Assembly: GCA_016215325.1 (NCBI GenBank)
Contig: JACRJV010000001.1
Location: forward strand, 1-33,711
DNA length: 33,711 bases
Source: Candidatus Uhrbacteria bacterium
GTDB lineage: Bacteria; Patescibacteriota; Patescibacteriia; JACRJV01
Reading direction: 5' to 3'
Position numbers and translations under genes: made by a program. The notes beneath the pieces were generated by a model. That model was not told the DNA's origin. It ran no database searches and was given only the letters and a program-made list of their open reading frames with translations. Shown in pieces: positions 7,233 to 13,912 of the stretch (position 1 is the stretch's first letter; every line of letters starts with the position of its first letter).

Positions 7233-9032
7233 ATGATCAAGAAATTCATCATCATCGCTCTATTGAGCCTCGTCGTCCTTATCCAACCGTTGTCGCTCTA
7301 TGCGGCCACGGTTGATGTGGCTTCTGACCCTGAATTTAATGCGAATGATATTATAAGCGATGAGGATTTAACGGATACGCTAAGTTTTACCGAGCAGCAA
7401 ATCCAAGATTTTCTTAACGCACAGGAAGGATTTATCCGGAGCTATACGGAGCCGCATCCCGACACGGGCCAAATAGAGACCGCTGCACACATCATCTGGC
7501 AAGCAGCGCAAGATGCGCGCATCAATCCCGAGATTGTGCTCGCAATCTTACAGAAAGAACAATCTCTGATCGAAGATCCGGACCCTGTCGCCAAACAATT
7601 TGATTGGGCGACCGGGTATTCGCGGTGCGATGGGTGTGCAGGAGTTTCTGCGTATAAAGGGTTTGGCAATCAAGTCCGCGCCGCGGCCAAGCGGTTGCGG
7701 TATTATTTTGATCACCCCACAGAATTCTCAAGTTTTCGCGCGGGCGTTGCCAGTAATACGCTCGACGGATTTACAATTGTTCCAGCCAACCAAGCGACAG
7801 CGGGCTTGTACATCTATAACCCATGGCGGGGCGGATCTCGCTACAACGATCGCCTGATCGGCGCAAATTATAATTTTTATCGAATCTGGAAACGATACAC
7901 CAAACCGCTCCTGGATGATCGGACTATTGTGCGCAATCGCGACACAAACCAATATCAAGTGCTGCAATCGAATCAAGTTCATTCTTTTGTAGACCCGGGA
8001 ATCGTGCCGACGTTGTTTACCAGCGCACAAATTGCTGCTGCTCCCGTGATTGCCAACCGTAAACTCACCCGATTTTTCCCTCAAGGGTCGGCGCTTACTC
8101 TCAACGACGCATTCGCCGGCACATTGATTGGGTTTGAACCCTCGGGTAAGCCGTTGGCGGGGTCCACGACGACCTACAGCGTGACGTTTAAAAATGTTGG
8201 GATGAAGACATGGGAGAAAGCGACCACAAAACTCTCGGTGATGGACGTTGCGGGTGCGCCCAGCCCACTAAAAACAAAAGCGTGGCCAGCCGCAAGCGGA
8301 GGATTTATCCCGAAAGAAGAAACCATTGCGCCTGGCCAAACCGCAACCTTTACGGTGCCATTCCAGTTGCCCAAGATTGTTCGAGGGTATGACCAACTGA
8401 TCGAGTTGCGCTACCAGCCGACAGTGTCGGCATCTGTGGATAACCCTACTGTACGCATTACGGCGTATAGTGTATTTGGCGATCAACCCACAACCACCAT
8501 CGTCCCGTCAGCGGCAAATGCGACCGCACCCTCCGCGACAACGCCCACCGGGCCCATTGCAATCGGGGGGACACGGTCATCGCTGATTGTCGTTGCCCAA
8601 TCGCCACTGCAGGGCGAAGTTGTAGAAGAGGATTTGCCAAAGACCCTTAAACCAGGGCAAAAAGCCAAAGCCACGATTCGCATAAAAAATACCGGAATTG
8701 TTCCATGGAAAAAGATGACAGTGCGGTTGAACGCCTATGGGGAAAACGTCAAGCTTCAAGCGCCGCTCTACGACAAAAGCTGGCGGGATAAACAACGGGT
8801 TGTGCTGATGAAGGAATCCGTGGTCAAACCCGGCGAGGTGGCCACATTTAACTTTACTGTGCTTGCGCCTAAAAAGGAAAATGCGTATACTCAAACATAC
8901 CAGTGGACATTGCAGGATGGAAGGCTCAAAGAATGGCTTGGCAAACCCATCCGCTTGAACGGCTTGGATCCGGAATGGACCACCACAACGATTGTCGAAA
9001 GCAAGCCCGGGAACGTCGAGAAGCTGTATTAA
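7233..9032 (+). CDS. Exported lysozyme-like protein with two Ig-like (FW-type) domains
   Basis: A 599-residue protein. Residues 1-25 form a signal peptide (IIIALLSLVVLIQPLSLYA). Residues about 45-230 form a lysozyme/lytic-transglycosylase-like domain with INPEIVLAILQKEQSLI; Glu109 sits where the catalytic Glu of that fold is expected. It is followed by ATGYSRCDGCAG and KGFGNQVRAAAKRL. After about residue 305 come two beta-sandwich segments, each with a KN.G...W motif (VTFKNVGMKTW, IRIKNTGIVPW), resembling the Trp-rich Ig-like domain known from Nbr1 and from bacterial surface proteins. It probably binds or cuts cell wall outside the membrane. A paralogue of the N-terminal half is at 24592-25974. 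ATG 7233 is chosen over the upstream frame start (7209) because of the promoter position and the signal peptide. Enzymatic activity is inferred. Confidence 0.85.
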   Translation: MIKKFIIIALLSLVVLIQPLSLYAATVDVASDPEFNANDIISDEDLTDTLSFTEQQIQDFLNAQEGFIRSYTEPHPDTGQIETAAHIIWQAAQDARINPEIVLAILQKEQSLIEDPDPVAKQFDWATGYSRCDGCAGVSAYKGFGNQVRAAAKRLRYYFDHPTEFSSFRAGVASNTLDGFTIVPANQATAGLYIYNPWRGGSRYNDRLIGANYNFYRIWKRYTKPLLDDRTIVRNRDTNQYQVLQSNQVHSFVDPGIVPTLFTSAQIAAAPVIANRKLTRFFPQGSALTLNDAFAGTLIGFEPSGKPLAGSTTTYSVTFKNVGMKTWEKATTKLSVMDVAGAPSPLKTKAWPAASGGFIPKEETIAPGQTATFTVPFQLPKIVRGYDQLIELRYQPTVSASVDNPTVRITAYSVFGDQPTTTIVPSAANATAPSATTPTGPIAIGGTRSSLIVVAQSPLQGEVVEEDLPKTLKPGQKAKATIRIKNTGIVPWKKMTVRLNAYGENVKLQAPLYDKSWRDKQRVVLMKESVVKPGEVATFNFTVLAPKKENAYTQTYQWTLQDGRLKEWLGKPIRLNGLDPEWTTTTIVESKPGNVEKLY

Positions 9033-9074
9033 GATATGCGATTCGTACCGCAATCAATTCTTCACAAAGGGATC

Positions 9075-9100
9075 CATCTCCGGCAGGGGATGCTTCTTTT
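9075..9100 (+). terminator. Rho-independent terminator after the lysozyme-like gene
   Basis: Stem CATCTCC (9075-9081) with GGGGATG (9086-9092), including one G-U pair, loop GGCA, then the T-rich CTTCTTTT. It lies 43 bases after the stop codon. Confidence 0.7.
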
Positions 9101-9129
9101 GTTAAGCATTGATTTGGATTGAACGTTCC

Positions 9130-9153
9130 GCTCACCGCCTGGTGAGCTTTTTT
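9130..9153 (+). terminator. Second rho-independent terminator
   Basis: Perfect 7-bp stem GCTCACC (9130-9136) / GGTGAGC (9141-9147), loop GCCT, then TTTTTT at 9148-9153. This is a textbook terminator only 30 bases after the first. It either backs up the first or ends a very short separate RNA. Confidence 0.85.
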
Positions 9154-9157
9154 GGAT

Positions 9158-9184
9158 CCAGCGGATTTTGACACAAACCGCTGG
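9158..9184 (+). promoter_or_regulatory. Hairpin touching a strong Shine-Dalgarno sequence
   Basis: Arms CCAGCGG (9158-9164) and CCGCTGG (9178-9184) with a 13-base loop. The right arm runs directly into GGGGAAGGAG (9183-9192), 6 bases before the ATG at 9199. The same two 7-mers recur at 9344-9350 and 9392-9398, so alternative pairings are possible. Confidence 0.5.
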
Positions 9185-9198
9185 GGAAGGAGACCGCC

Positions 9199-9335
9199 AT
9201 GGCCAACGAGGCCAAGGAGCGAACAGGGGGGAGCAGAGCAACCCCTCCAAGACCGACGCCCCCGCCGTTGCCCCACTGCCCCAGGCCCTCGCCGATGACG
9301 TCGAGGACGGGGTCCCCGGCGCGTTCGGGGACTAG
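9199..9335 (+). CDS. Possible GC-rich 45-residue peptide gene with a frame break at a G6 run
   Basis: ATG 9199 follows one of the strongest Shine-Dalgarno sequences in the window. The initial frame (MANEAKERTGG) runs into six G residues at 9226-9231. Continuing in that frame gives improbable proline/arginine-rich sequence to 9444. If the run had seven Gs, or the ribosome slipped there, the peptide would read on through EQSNPSKTDAPAVAPLPQAL to a TAG at 9333-9335. In that reading 40 of 45 codons end in G or C, much more skewed than the neighbours. That points to a gene from a high-GC source, carrying either a sequencing error, a real frameshift mutation or a slippage site. I recognise no family. 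It could also be non-coding. Confidence 0.3.
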
Positions 9336-9343
9336 GTCGACCG

Positions 9344-9398
9344 CCGCTGGTCTCGTATTACTGGAGCCCCCACATGCTCCACTATACGAGGCCAGCGG
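9344..9398 (+). other. Long two-part hairpin downstream of the possible peptide gene
   Basis: CCGCTGGTCTCGTAT (9344-9358) pairs with ATACGAGGCCAGCGG (9384-9398): 15 pairs with a single G-U. Inside it TGGAGC (9362-9367) pairs with GCTCCA (9376-9381). No T-tract follows, so it is not a classical terminator. It could be an RNA 3' structure, a small structured RNA or an element end. Confidence 0.7.
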
Positions 9399-9419
9399 TT
9401 CCTCACTTACCATAGAGTT

Positions 9420-9455
9420 CTCTCTCCTTTCTGGGAGAGGGTGAGGGTGAGGGGG
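9420..9455. repeat. Short dispersed repeat with hairpin and GGTGAG direct repeats
   Basis: CTCTCC (9422-9427) pairs with GGAGAG (9434-9439), followed by two tandem GGGTGA units and a G run. From memory this pattern is another widely scattered bacterial repeat; its reverse complement translates as HPHPLPE. Confidence 0.55.
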
Positions 9456-9636
9456 ATAGGCGCCACAACAATTTGACAGCAGAAGTGAGAGCATGATACG
9501 GTCAATACAAGGATGATAACAGGCGACCAAAGCGTTTGTGCACAATGGAGTGTATGGGCGCCAAGAGACAGTGATGTCCGGTCTGGCTGTTTTTTTCTTT
9601 ATATACCTTCATAGTATCTTTCGTACTACCCTGCGT
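9456..9636 (+). other. Leader region before glutamine synthetase, no gene recognised
   Basis: TTGACA at 9473-9478 is a good -35 hexamer, but no convincing -10 lies at the right distance (TACGGT at 9497 with 18 bases is the best). A pyrimidine-rich stretch (GGCTGTTTTTTTC) lies near 9588-9600. An open frame from 9538 leads into the next gene, but its 33 residues do not resemble the start of a glutamine synthetase. Confidence 0.3.
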
Positions 9637-10740
9637 ATGCACACTGTCAGCAATCCTCGTGAGGTGTATCGAGCTGAATATATTTGGATCGATGGGGGAC
9701 GCCCGGATCTTGGCGACCCCACGCAAAAACTCCGTTCAAAAACAAAGGTTGTCCCGTTGGGCGAAGAGCCGCCGGTGTGGGGGTTTGACGGTTCCAGCAC
9801 ATTCCAAGCGCCAGGGAACCTTTCGGATTGCGTGTTAAAACCGGTGTTCAGTTGCCATGACCCAATCCGAGGGGGGAAAGACCGTCTCGTGCTTTGCGAA
9901 GTACTCAACGTCGACATGACCCCGCATGCGAGTAACACCCGTGCGGCAAACGCAATGGCCGCTGCAACATACGCGCACCATGACTCGTGGTTTGGTATTG
10001 AACAAGAATACACCTTGTTTAAAGGCGCTAAACCCCTGGGTTGGCCAGAAAATGGGTTCCCTGCTCCACAAGGGGGGTACTACTGCGGTGTGGGCGCGGA
10101 TGAAGTCTTTGGTGCAGAAATTATCGAAGAACATACCGCCGCCTGCTTAGCAGCAGGACTTACGATCGCCGGCACCAATGCCGAAGTGATGCCCGGACAG
10201 TGGGAGTTCCAAGTGGGGACACTGGGACCGACAGAAGTATCCGATCAGCTTTGGATGAGTCGCTGGCTTTTGTACCGCATCGCGGCAAAATATGGCGTGT
10301 ATGCAACCTTGGCTCCCAAACCAGTAAAAGGCGACTGGAACGGCGCCGGAGCGCACACCAACTTCTCGACCAAGGGGATGCGCGAAATGTATGAACCGAT
10401 TTTAGCTGCGGTTGAGGCATTGAAAGCGCGGCATCATGAGCATGTTGCGGTGTATGGGTTTGGCATCGAACAGCGATTGACCGGCCGCCACGAAACATCG
10501 CGGTATGATGAGTTCCGCTGGGGCGTATCGGATCGCGGCGCATCCATCCGGATCCCATGGCAAGTGGCGCGCGACAAGAAGGGCTATCTCGAAGATCGTC
10601 GGCCCAATGCCAACATGGACCCGTACCAAGTCACTCGCATGATTGTGGAAACGGTCTGCGCAGCGTTGGATGCCAAGATGATCGGCCAAGCAACACAACC
10701 CACGCTCGTGGCCAACCCCTTTTTGACAGCGAGTCATTAG
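9637..10740 (+). CDS. glnII: Type II (eukaryote-like) glutamine synthetase
   Basis: This enzyme makes glutamine from glutamate, ammonia and ATP. Motifs typical of GSII are present: EYIWIDGG at the start, PVWGFDGSST, FGIEQEYTLF with metal-binding acids, GQWEFQVG, GDWNGAGAHTNFSTKGM, RLTGRHET and YLEDRRPNANMDPY. At 367 residues it matches GSII (about 350) and not the 450-470-residue GSI. The adenylylation segment of GSI is absent, so that mode of control does not apply. ATG 9637 is chosen because the protein then begins exactly at the conserved N-terminus. It is a single-gene unit with its own terminator. A GSII without GSI-associated regulators nearby is unusual and suggests transfer, though this is inference. 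Confidence 0.95.
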   Translation: MHTVSNPREVYRAEYIWIDGGRPDLGDPTQKLRSKTKVVPLGEEPPVWGFDGSSTFQAPGNLSDCVLKPVFSCHDPIRGGKDRLVLCEVLNVDMTPHASNTRAANAMAAATYAHHDSWFGIEQEYTLFKGAKPLGWPENGFPAPQGGYYCGVGADEVFGAEIIEEHTAACLAAGLTIAGTNAEVMPGQWEFQVGTLGPTEVSDQLWMSRWLLYRIAAKYGVYATLAPKPVKGDWNGAGAHTNFSTKGMREMYEPILAAVEALKARHHEHVAVYGFGIEQRLTGRHETSRYDEFRWGVSDRGASIRIPWQVARDKKGYLEDRRPNANMDPYQVTRMIVETVCAALDAKMIGQATQPTLVANPFLTASH

Positions 10741-10765
10741 TGAACAAAATCATCATAGCATAGGG

Positions 10766-10802
10766 AAAGCCGGCCCAGTAATCATGGGGCCGGCTTTGAT
10801 TT
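10766..10802 (+). terminator. Rho-independent terminator after glutamine synthetase
   Basis: Stem AAAGCCGGCCC (10766-10776) / GGGCCGGCTTT (10787-10797), perfect 11 bp with a 10-base loop, followed by GATTTTTACA. Confidence 0.9.
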
Positions 10803-10879
10803 TTACACACTGATGAATGTTGTTGAATATGCCTGCACTCCGAAATTCGAAGGGTGGAAGGGTGTGGATAAGCATATTC

Positions 10880-10907
10880 TTGACATTCGGTTTTTGTTCG
10901 GTACAAT
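10880..10907 (+). promoter_or_regulatory. Promoter of the lexA operon with a possible operator dyad
   Basis: Consensus -35 TTGACA (10880-10885), 16-base spacer, -10 TACAAT (10902-10907). A dyad TTGT-N5-ACAA at 10894-10906 overlaps the -10 and could be an autoregulatory LexA site. It does not match the Escherichia coli or Bacillus consensus, so that part is a guess. Confidence 0.75.
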
Positions 10908-10911
10908 ACAA

Positions 10912-10978
10912 GATATGAAGATATTGGGATATGGAGATATTGGCGGGTCGGCTCTTTATATCCTTATATCCTGATATC
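10912..10978 (+). repeat. 8-bp periodic GATAT / ATATC array forming a long hairpin in the lexA leader
   Basis: GATAT begins at 10912, 10920, 10928 and 10936. After a 17-base loop (10941-10957), ATATC begins at 10958, 10966 and 10974. Every step is 8 bp. The segment 10920-10940 can pair with 10958-10978 over 21 positions: 16 Watson-Crick, 4 G-U and 1 mismatch. The array lies between the -10 box and the lexA start. Confidence 0.85.
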
Positions 10979-10994
10979 ATTATCTCTTGTCGAT

Positions 10995-11621
10995 ATGTCC
11001 CACCAGAAACCCCTCACGCGCAAACAGAAAGAAGTCTTGGAATTCATCGAGTTTTATAGCAAAGAAAAAGGCTATGCACCGACGTATCGCGAGATCGCGG
11101 CCGCAATGGGCAAATCTTCTCCGGCGACGATCCATGAGCACATTAAATCTCTTGAAAAAAAGGGGCACCTCACCATGGATAAGGGCCGTGCTCGGGCCGT
11201 CGAAATGGTGCATGATCTCACCTTAGACCCTGCGCATGCGCTCTTCTTGCCACTGGTAGGGCTTATAACGGCAGGGCAGCCCATTGAGGCAATTGAAGAG
11301 CACGAAACCATGGCCGTTCCCGCGGACTTGGTCGTGGATGCCATCAATACCTATGTATTGCGGGTGAAGGGGGAATCTATGATTGAAGACGGCATTCTCG
11401 ATGGCGATCTTGTAGTGGTGGAACGCAACCCCAGCCCCAAAGACGGAGATGTTGTTGTAGCGCTCCTCGATAATGCGTACGCCACGCTCAAGCGATTTTA
11501 TCGTGAGACCCAACGCATTCGGTTGCAGCCGGCCAACAGCAGCATGCAGCCGATTTATGTGCAAGATCCGATCATCCAAGGGGTGGTGCGGGCGGTGATC
11601 CGCAAGTTCGCGACACTATGA
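10995..11621 (+). CDS. lexA: LexA SOS repressor / self-cleaving S24 peptidase
   Basis: This represses DNA-damage genes until RecA-ssDNA triggers its autocleavage. The N-terminal winged helix spans residues 1-70 (LTRKQKEVLEFI, then recognition helix near SPATIHEHIKSLEKKG). The cleavage site is Ala93-Gly94 in GLITAGQPIE. The catalytic dyad is Ser128 (VKGESMIEDG) and Lys166 (NAYATLKRF). The length of 208 residues is normal for LexA and all residues needed for cleavage are present. The start is ATG 10995, at the correct N-terminus, without a Shine-Dalgarno. It is the first gene of an operon with a glycerate kinase, whose ATG overlaps its TGA. dinB, about 2.3 kb downstream, is a likely target. Confidence 0.96.
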   Translation: MSHQKPLTRKQKEVLEFIEFYSKEKGYAPTYREIAAAMGKSSPATIHEHIKSLEKKGHLTMDKGRARAVEMVHDLTLDPAHALFLPLVGLITAGQPIEAIEEHETMAVPADLVVDAINTYVLRVKGESMIEDGILDGDLVVVERNPSPKDGDVVVALLDNAYATLKRFYRETQRIRLQPANSSMQPIYVQDPIIQGVVRAVIRKFATL

Positions 11622-12880
11622 TGATACTGAACGCTCGACAACTTGCGCGTACCCCCCTGCGGAAAAAGGCTTTAGCAATCTTGGAGTCTGGGTATCGGGC
11701 GATCGAAACAAAACCGTTGCTCGAAAAACTTATTCGGCGACATGGGAGTCGCATTATTCTTGGCGACAAACAGCACGACCTTTCTAAGTTCCAAAAGGTT
11801 TATTTTATCGGAGTCGGGAAGGTCGCATTCCACGCCAGCCAAGTGATTGCCCATCGGTTGGGCAACAGACTTGCAGAGGGGATTGTGCTGGATCTCCAAG
11901 GCAGGTCATTCGCGCGCGTGCGGGTCTCTCGCACCACGCATCCCTTGCCATCCGCTGCCAATGTTACGGCATCCAAAAAGATTATTGGGCTGCTACGGCG
12001 TGTCGCATCACAGGATCTTGTGATCACGGTGATCTCCGGCGGGGCCAGCACTATGCTGTGTGCACCGCATGCTCGTGGCTCGTGGCAGCAAGAACGGGAC
12101 CTGATCAAACTCCTTTTTGAGCGCGGCGCGACAATCCATGAGATTAACACGATCCGTAAGCACAATTCCCAGTTGCGCGGGGGCGCTATGGCGGCATTGT
12201 GTTCCGGCACCATGGTCAACCTCATTTTCTCTGATGTCTGCGGCAACGACCTCTCGACCATTGGGTCCGGGCCCACGGTCTACGATCGTACTACCGTGGT
12301 GCAGGCAAGAGCGGTCCTTAACAAATATCATGTAGAATTTGGTCGGCTCCACGAGACGCCCAAGAATAAACGTATCTTCCGAAATATTGAAAATAATCTT
12401 CTTATTTCGAATCGTATTGCACTGGAGGCGATGGCGATCGAAGCGCGGCGCCAGGGGTTTGGCTCACGAATTTTTTCGGATGCTGCCCAAGGGGAAGCGC
12501 GGAATCTCGGCAAACGGCTCGCCAAAGAATGCCGCCCCGGCGAGGCCCTGATCGTTGGCGGGGAAACCACGGTGACGGTCCGGGGGTCTGGGAAAGGCGG
12601 CCGCAATCAAGAACTCGTCCTTGGGGCGTTGGGGAGTTTGGCAAATAACCAAGTAATTGCGAGTGTCGGCTCTGATGGGTATGACAATTCTCATTGTGCG
12701 GGCGCTATTGCCGATGTCAGCACACGAGCGCGAGCAGAAGCGTTGAATTTGGACATACAAAAATTCTTGGATGAGAATAACTCGTTCCCCTTGTTTGGTA
12801 AGTTGACGGATCGAATCCTGGCGCGCCGTAGTGCCGTAAATATCGCTGATTTAATGCTCGTATGCCGCACGAATTCTTAA
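11618..12880 (+). CDS. Glycerate 2-kinase (GckA / MOFRL family)
   Basis: This phosphorylates D-glycerate to 2-phosphoglycerate, which feeds lower glycolysis. The N-terminal DUF4147 domain shows the nucleotide and substrate loops VYFIGVGKVAF, TTHPLPSAAN, VISGGASTMLCAP, and INTIRKHNSQLRGG. The C-terminal MOFRL domain has GGETTVTVRGSGKGGRNQEL and SVGSDGYDNSHCAGAIAD. At 420 residues it has the usual length. The ATG overlaps the lexA stop codon (ATGA), so it is translationally coupled to a DNA-damage repressor, an odd pairing. The 3' end overlaps the small gene at 12862. With the PEP synthase in this window it would link glycerate to PEP and pyruvate via enolase, which is not in view. Confidence 0.92.
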   Translation: MMILNARQLARTPLRKKALAILESGYRAIETKPLLEKLIRRHGSRIILGDKQHDLSKFQKVYFIGVGKVAFHASQVIAHRLGNRLAEGIVLDLQGRSFARVRVSRTTHPLPSAANVTASKKIIGLLRRVASQDLVITVISGGASTMLCAPHARGSWQQERDLIKLLFERGATIHEINTIRKHNSQLRGGAMAALCSGTMVNLIFSDVCGNDLSTIGSGPTVYDRTTVVQARAVLNKYHVEFGRLHETPKNKRIFRNIENNLLISNRIALEAMAIEARRQGFGSRIFSDAAQGEARNLGKRLAKECRPGEALIVGGETTVTVRGSGKGGRNQELVLGALGSLANNQVIASVGSDGYDNSHCAGAIADVSTRARAEALNLDIQKFLDENNSFPLFGKLTDRILARRSAVNIADLMLVCRTNS

Positions 12881-13110
12881 GCACCCCCGTCGATGTCCTT
12901 GCTTCGTTTAACGGCAACGGCGTCAAACCCGTTGCCTTCAAGTGGGGCGGGCGGCGTATTAGCGTGGAGGCAGTCAACCTTGTGTTTGACTCCATCTCTG
13001 GCCGCGAGCGGATTATCCACTTTGCGGTCAGTTCTGCCCAAGCAGCGTATCAACTCGATTATTACAGTCTCAAACAACAGTGGAAGCTCTCGGGGTATTA
13101 CGTAGAATAA
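12862..13110 (+). CDS. Small uncharacterised protein, DUF6504-like
   Basis: An 82-residue protein that overlaps the glycerate kinase by 19 bases and is followed by a strong terminator, so it is probably the last gene of the lexA operon. The pattern KPVAFKWGGRRISVEAV, then a beta-rich core ending QLDYYSLKQQWKLSGYYVE, resembles small single-domain bacterial proteins with a W/Y-rich beta-sheet that I associate with DUF6504. The function of such proteins is unknown. No signal peptide or metal motif is seen. The ATG at 12862 has no Shine-Dalgarno. The family assignment is tentative, but that it is a gene is likely from its length, position and terminator. Confidence 0.65.
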   Translation: MPHEFLSTPVDVLASFNGNGVKPVAFKWGGRRISVEAVNLVFDSISGRERIIHFAVSSAQAAYQLDYYSLKQQWKLSGYYVE

Positions 13111-13116
13111 AAGACA

Positions 13117-13153
13117 AACCGTCAGCCGAAGCCCTCTGCTTCAGCTGACGGTT
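13117..13153. terminator. Bidirectional terminator between convergent genes
   Basis: Stem AACCGTCAGC (13117-13126) / GCTGACGGTT (13144-13153), extended inside by GAAGC (13128-13132) / GCTTC (13138-13142). It separates the plus-strand lexA operon from the minus-strand gene ending at 13177. On the minus strand a T-rich stretch follows, and on the plus strand the sequence after it is A-rich, so it is stronger for the minus gene. Confidence 0.8.
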
Positions 13154-13176
13154 AATAAAAAGGGGATTTGATCCCT

Positions 13177-13815
13177 CTAGGAACCGTCCTTCTTATCGCG
13201 GGCTTTGCGGGCGGCCTCGGATTGGTCCAGGAGGTCGCGGATCTGCCAGCTTCCGCTGGTCGTCCGCGCATCGTGGAAGAGCTCGGCGACGTCCGGATCT
13301 TCAGGGTAGAATGTCCGGAGGTTCTCCAAGGCCAGTGCTGCGGCCACTTTCACCACAGCAGGCACTCTTCCTTCGTTCAACTCCTTGAGGTAGGAGATAA
13401 ATGGAGGAGATCGTCGCAGGGCGTAGATCAGGTAGATGTGGTGTTCGGCCAGATATCGTAGCGCTTGCGCCTGCACGCGAGGCCGGTGATCCGTTTGTGC
13501 GACCACCAAGAGAACCCCTGGCAGGTTGATGGCCTTCAGTAAGGCCACGGACAGCGCTTCCGCCGTTAATGGAGATTCGGTGTGGCGGTGGAGGAAGATG
13601 AGCGTAAGGATGTATGAAATCCTGCTCTTTTCCGCTTCCTCAACGCCATGGCGTTGATACCGTTGGAGTAGGTCTTCCACCAACGACCTGCTCTCCAAAT
13701 GTTCATCGAGCATCCTTGTTTCCAAGTGCTCGAGGGTTTCCTGATACGGGACCCCATCGGCTCCCAGCAGACACTCGATGAGCAGGTCGAGTGAAAGGGG
13801 CTCGATTTTTTGCAT
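13177..13815 (-). CDS. Uncharacterised helical-repeat (HEAT-like) protein with perfect Shine-Dalgarno
   Basis: 212 residues, nearly all alpha-helical, with Leu/Ala-rich helices of about 35-residue spacing (ALSVALLKAINLPGVLLVV, VQAQALRYLAEHHIYLIYAL, VVKVAAALALENLRTFY) suggestive of HEAT or armadillo repeats. It probably serves as a protein-binding scaffold; I cannot name a family. The start at 13815 is fixed by AAGGAGG on the minus strand (13821-13827), 5 bases upstream; the longer frame to 13932 is not needed. This near-perfect ribosome site and the many CTG, CTC and GCC codons differ from the neighbours, which mostly lack Shine-Dalgarno sites, and hint at transfer. It is transcribed divergently from dinB and has its own promoter and terminator. 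Confidence 0.8.
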   Translation of the reverse strand: MQKIEPLSLDLLIECLLGADGVPYQETLEHLETRMLDEHLESRSLVEDLLQRYQRHGVEEAEKSRISYILTLIFLHRHTESPLTAEALSVALLKAINLPGVLLVVAQTDHRPRVQAQALRYLAEHHIYLIYALRRSPPFISYLKELNEGRVPAVVKVAAALALENLRTFYPEDPDVAELFHDARTTSGSWQIRDLLDQSEAARKARDKKDGS

Positions 13816-13875
13816 GGAATCCTCCTTGATCCCCAGTTTTTTGTAGGTTCGAGGAAATAATCTTTCGGAAACTCT

Positions 13876-13903
13876 AGTATACGGGATAAACGACATTTCA
13901 CAA
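13876..13903 (-). promoter_or_regulatory. Promoter for the helical-repeat gene
   Basis: On the minus strand: -35 TTGTGA (13898-13903), 16-base spacer, -10 TATACT (13876-13881). The -35 box lies only 10 bases from the dinB start codon, so the two genes share a very compact divergent region. Confidence 0.65.
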
Positions 13904-13912
13904 ATTTTATGT

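Noticed and set aside
9132-9545. 137-residue minus-strand open frame over the GC-rich cassette
   Set aside because: Its composition (Gly/Pro/Leu-rich, with a repeat-derived HPHPLPE) looks like the antisense of the cassette and repeat, and the plus strand offers a better SD and codon pattern.
10894-10906. TTGT-N5-ACAA dyad as a definite LexA operator
   Set aside because: It does not match any known LexA consensus and no second copy was found in front of dinB; kept only as a possibility within the promoter entry.
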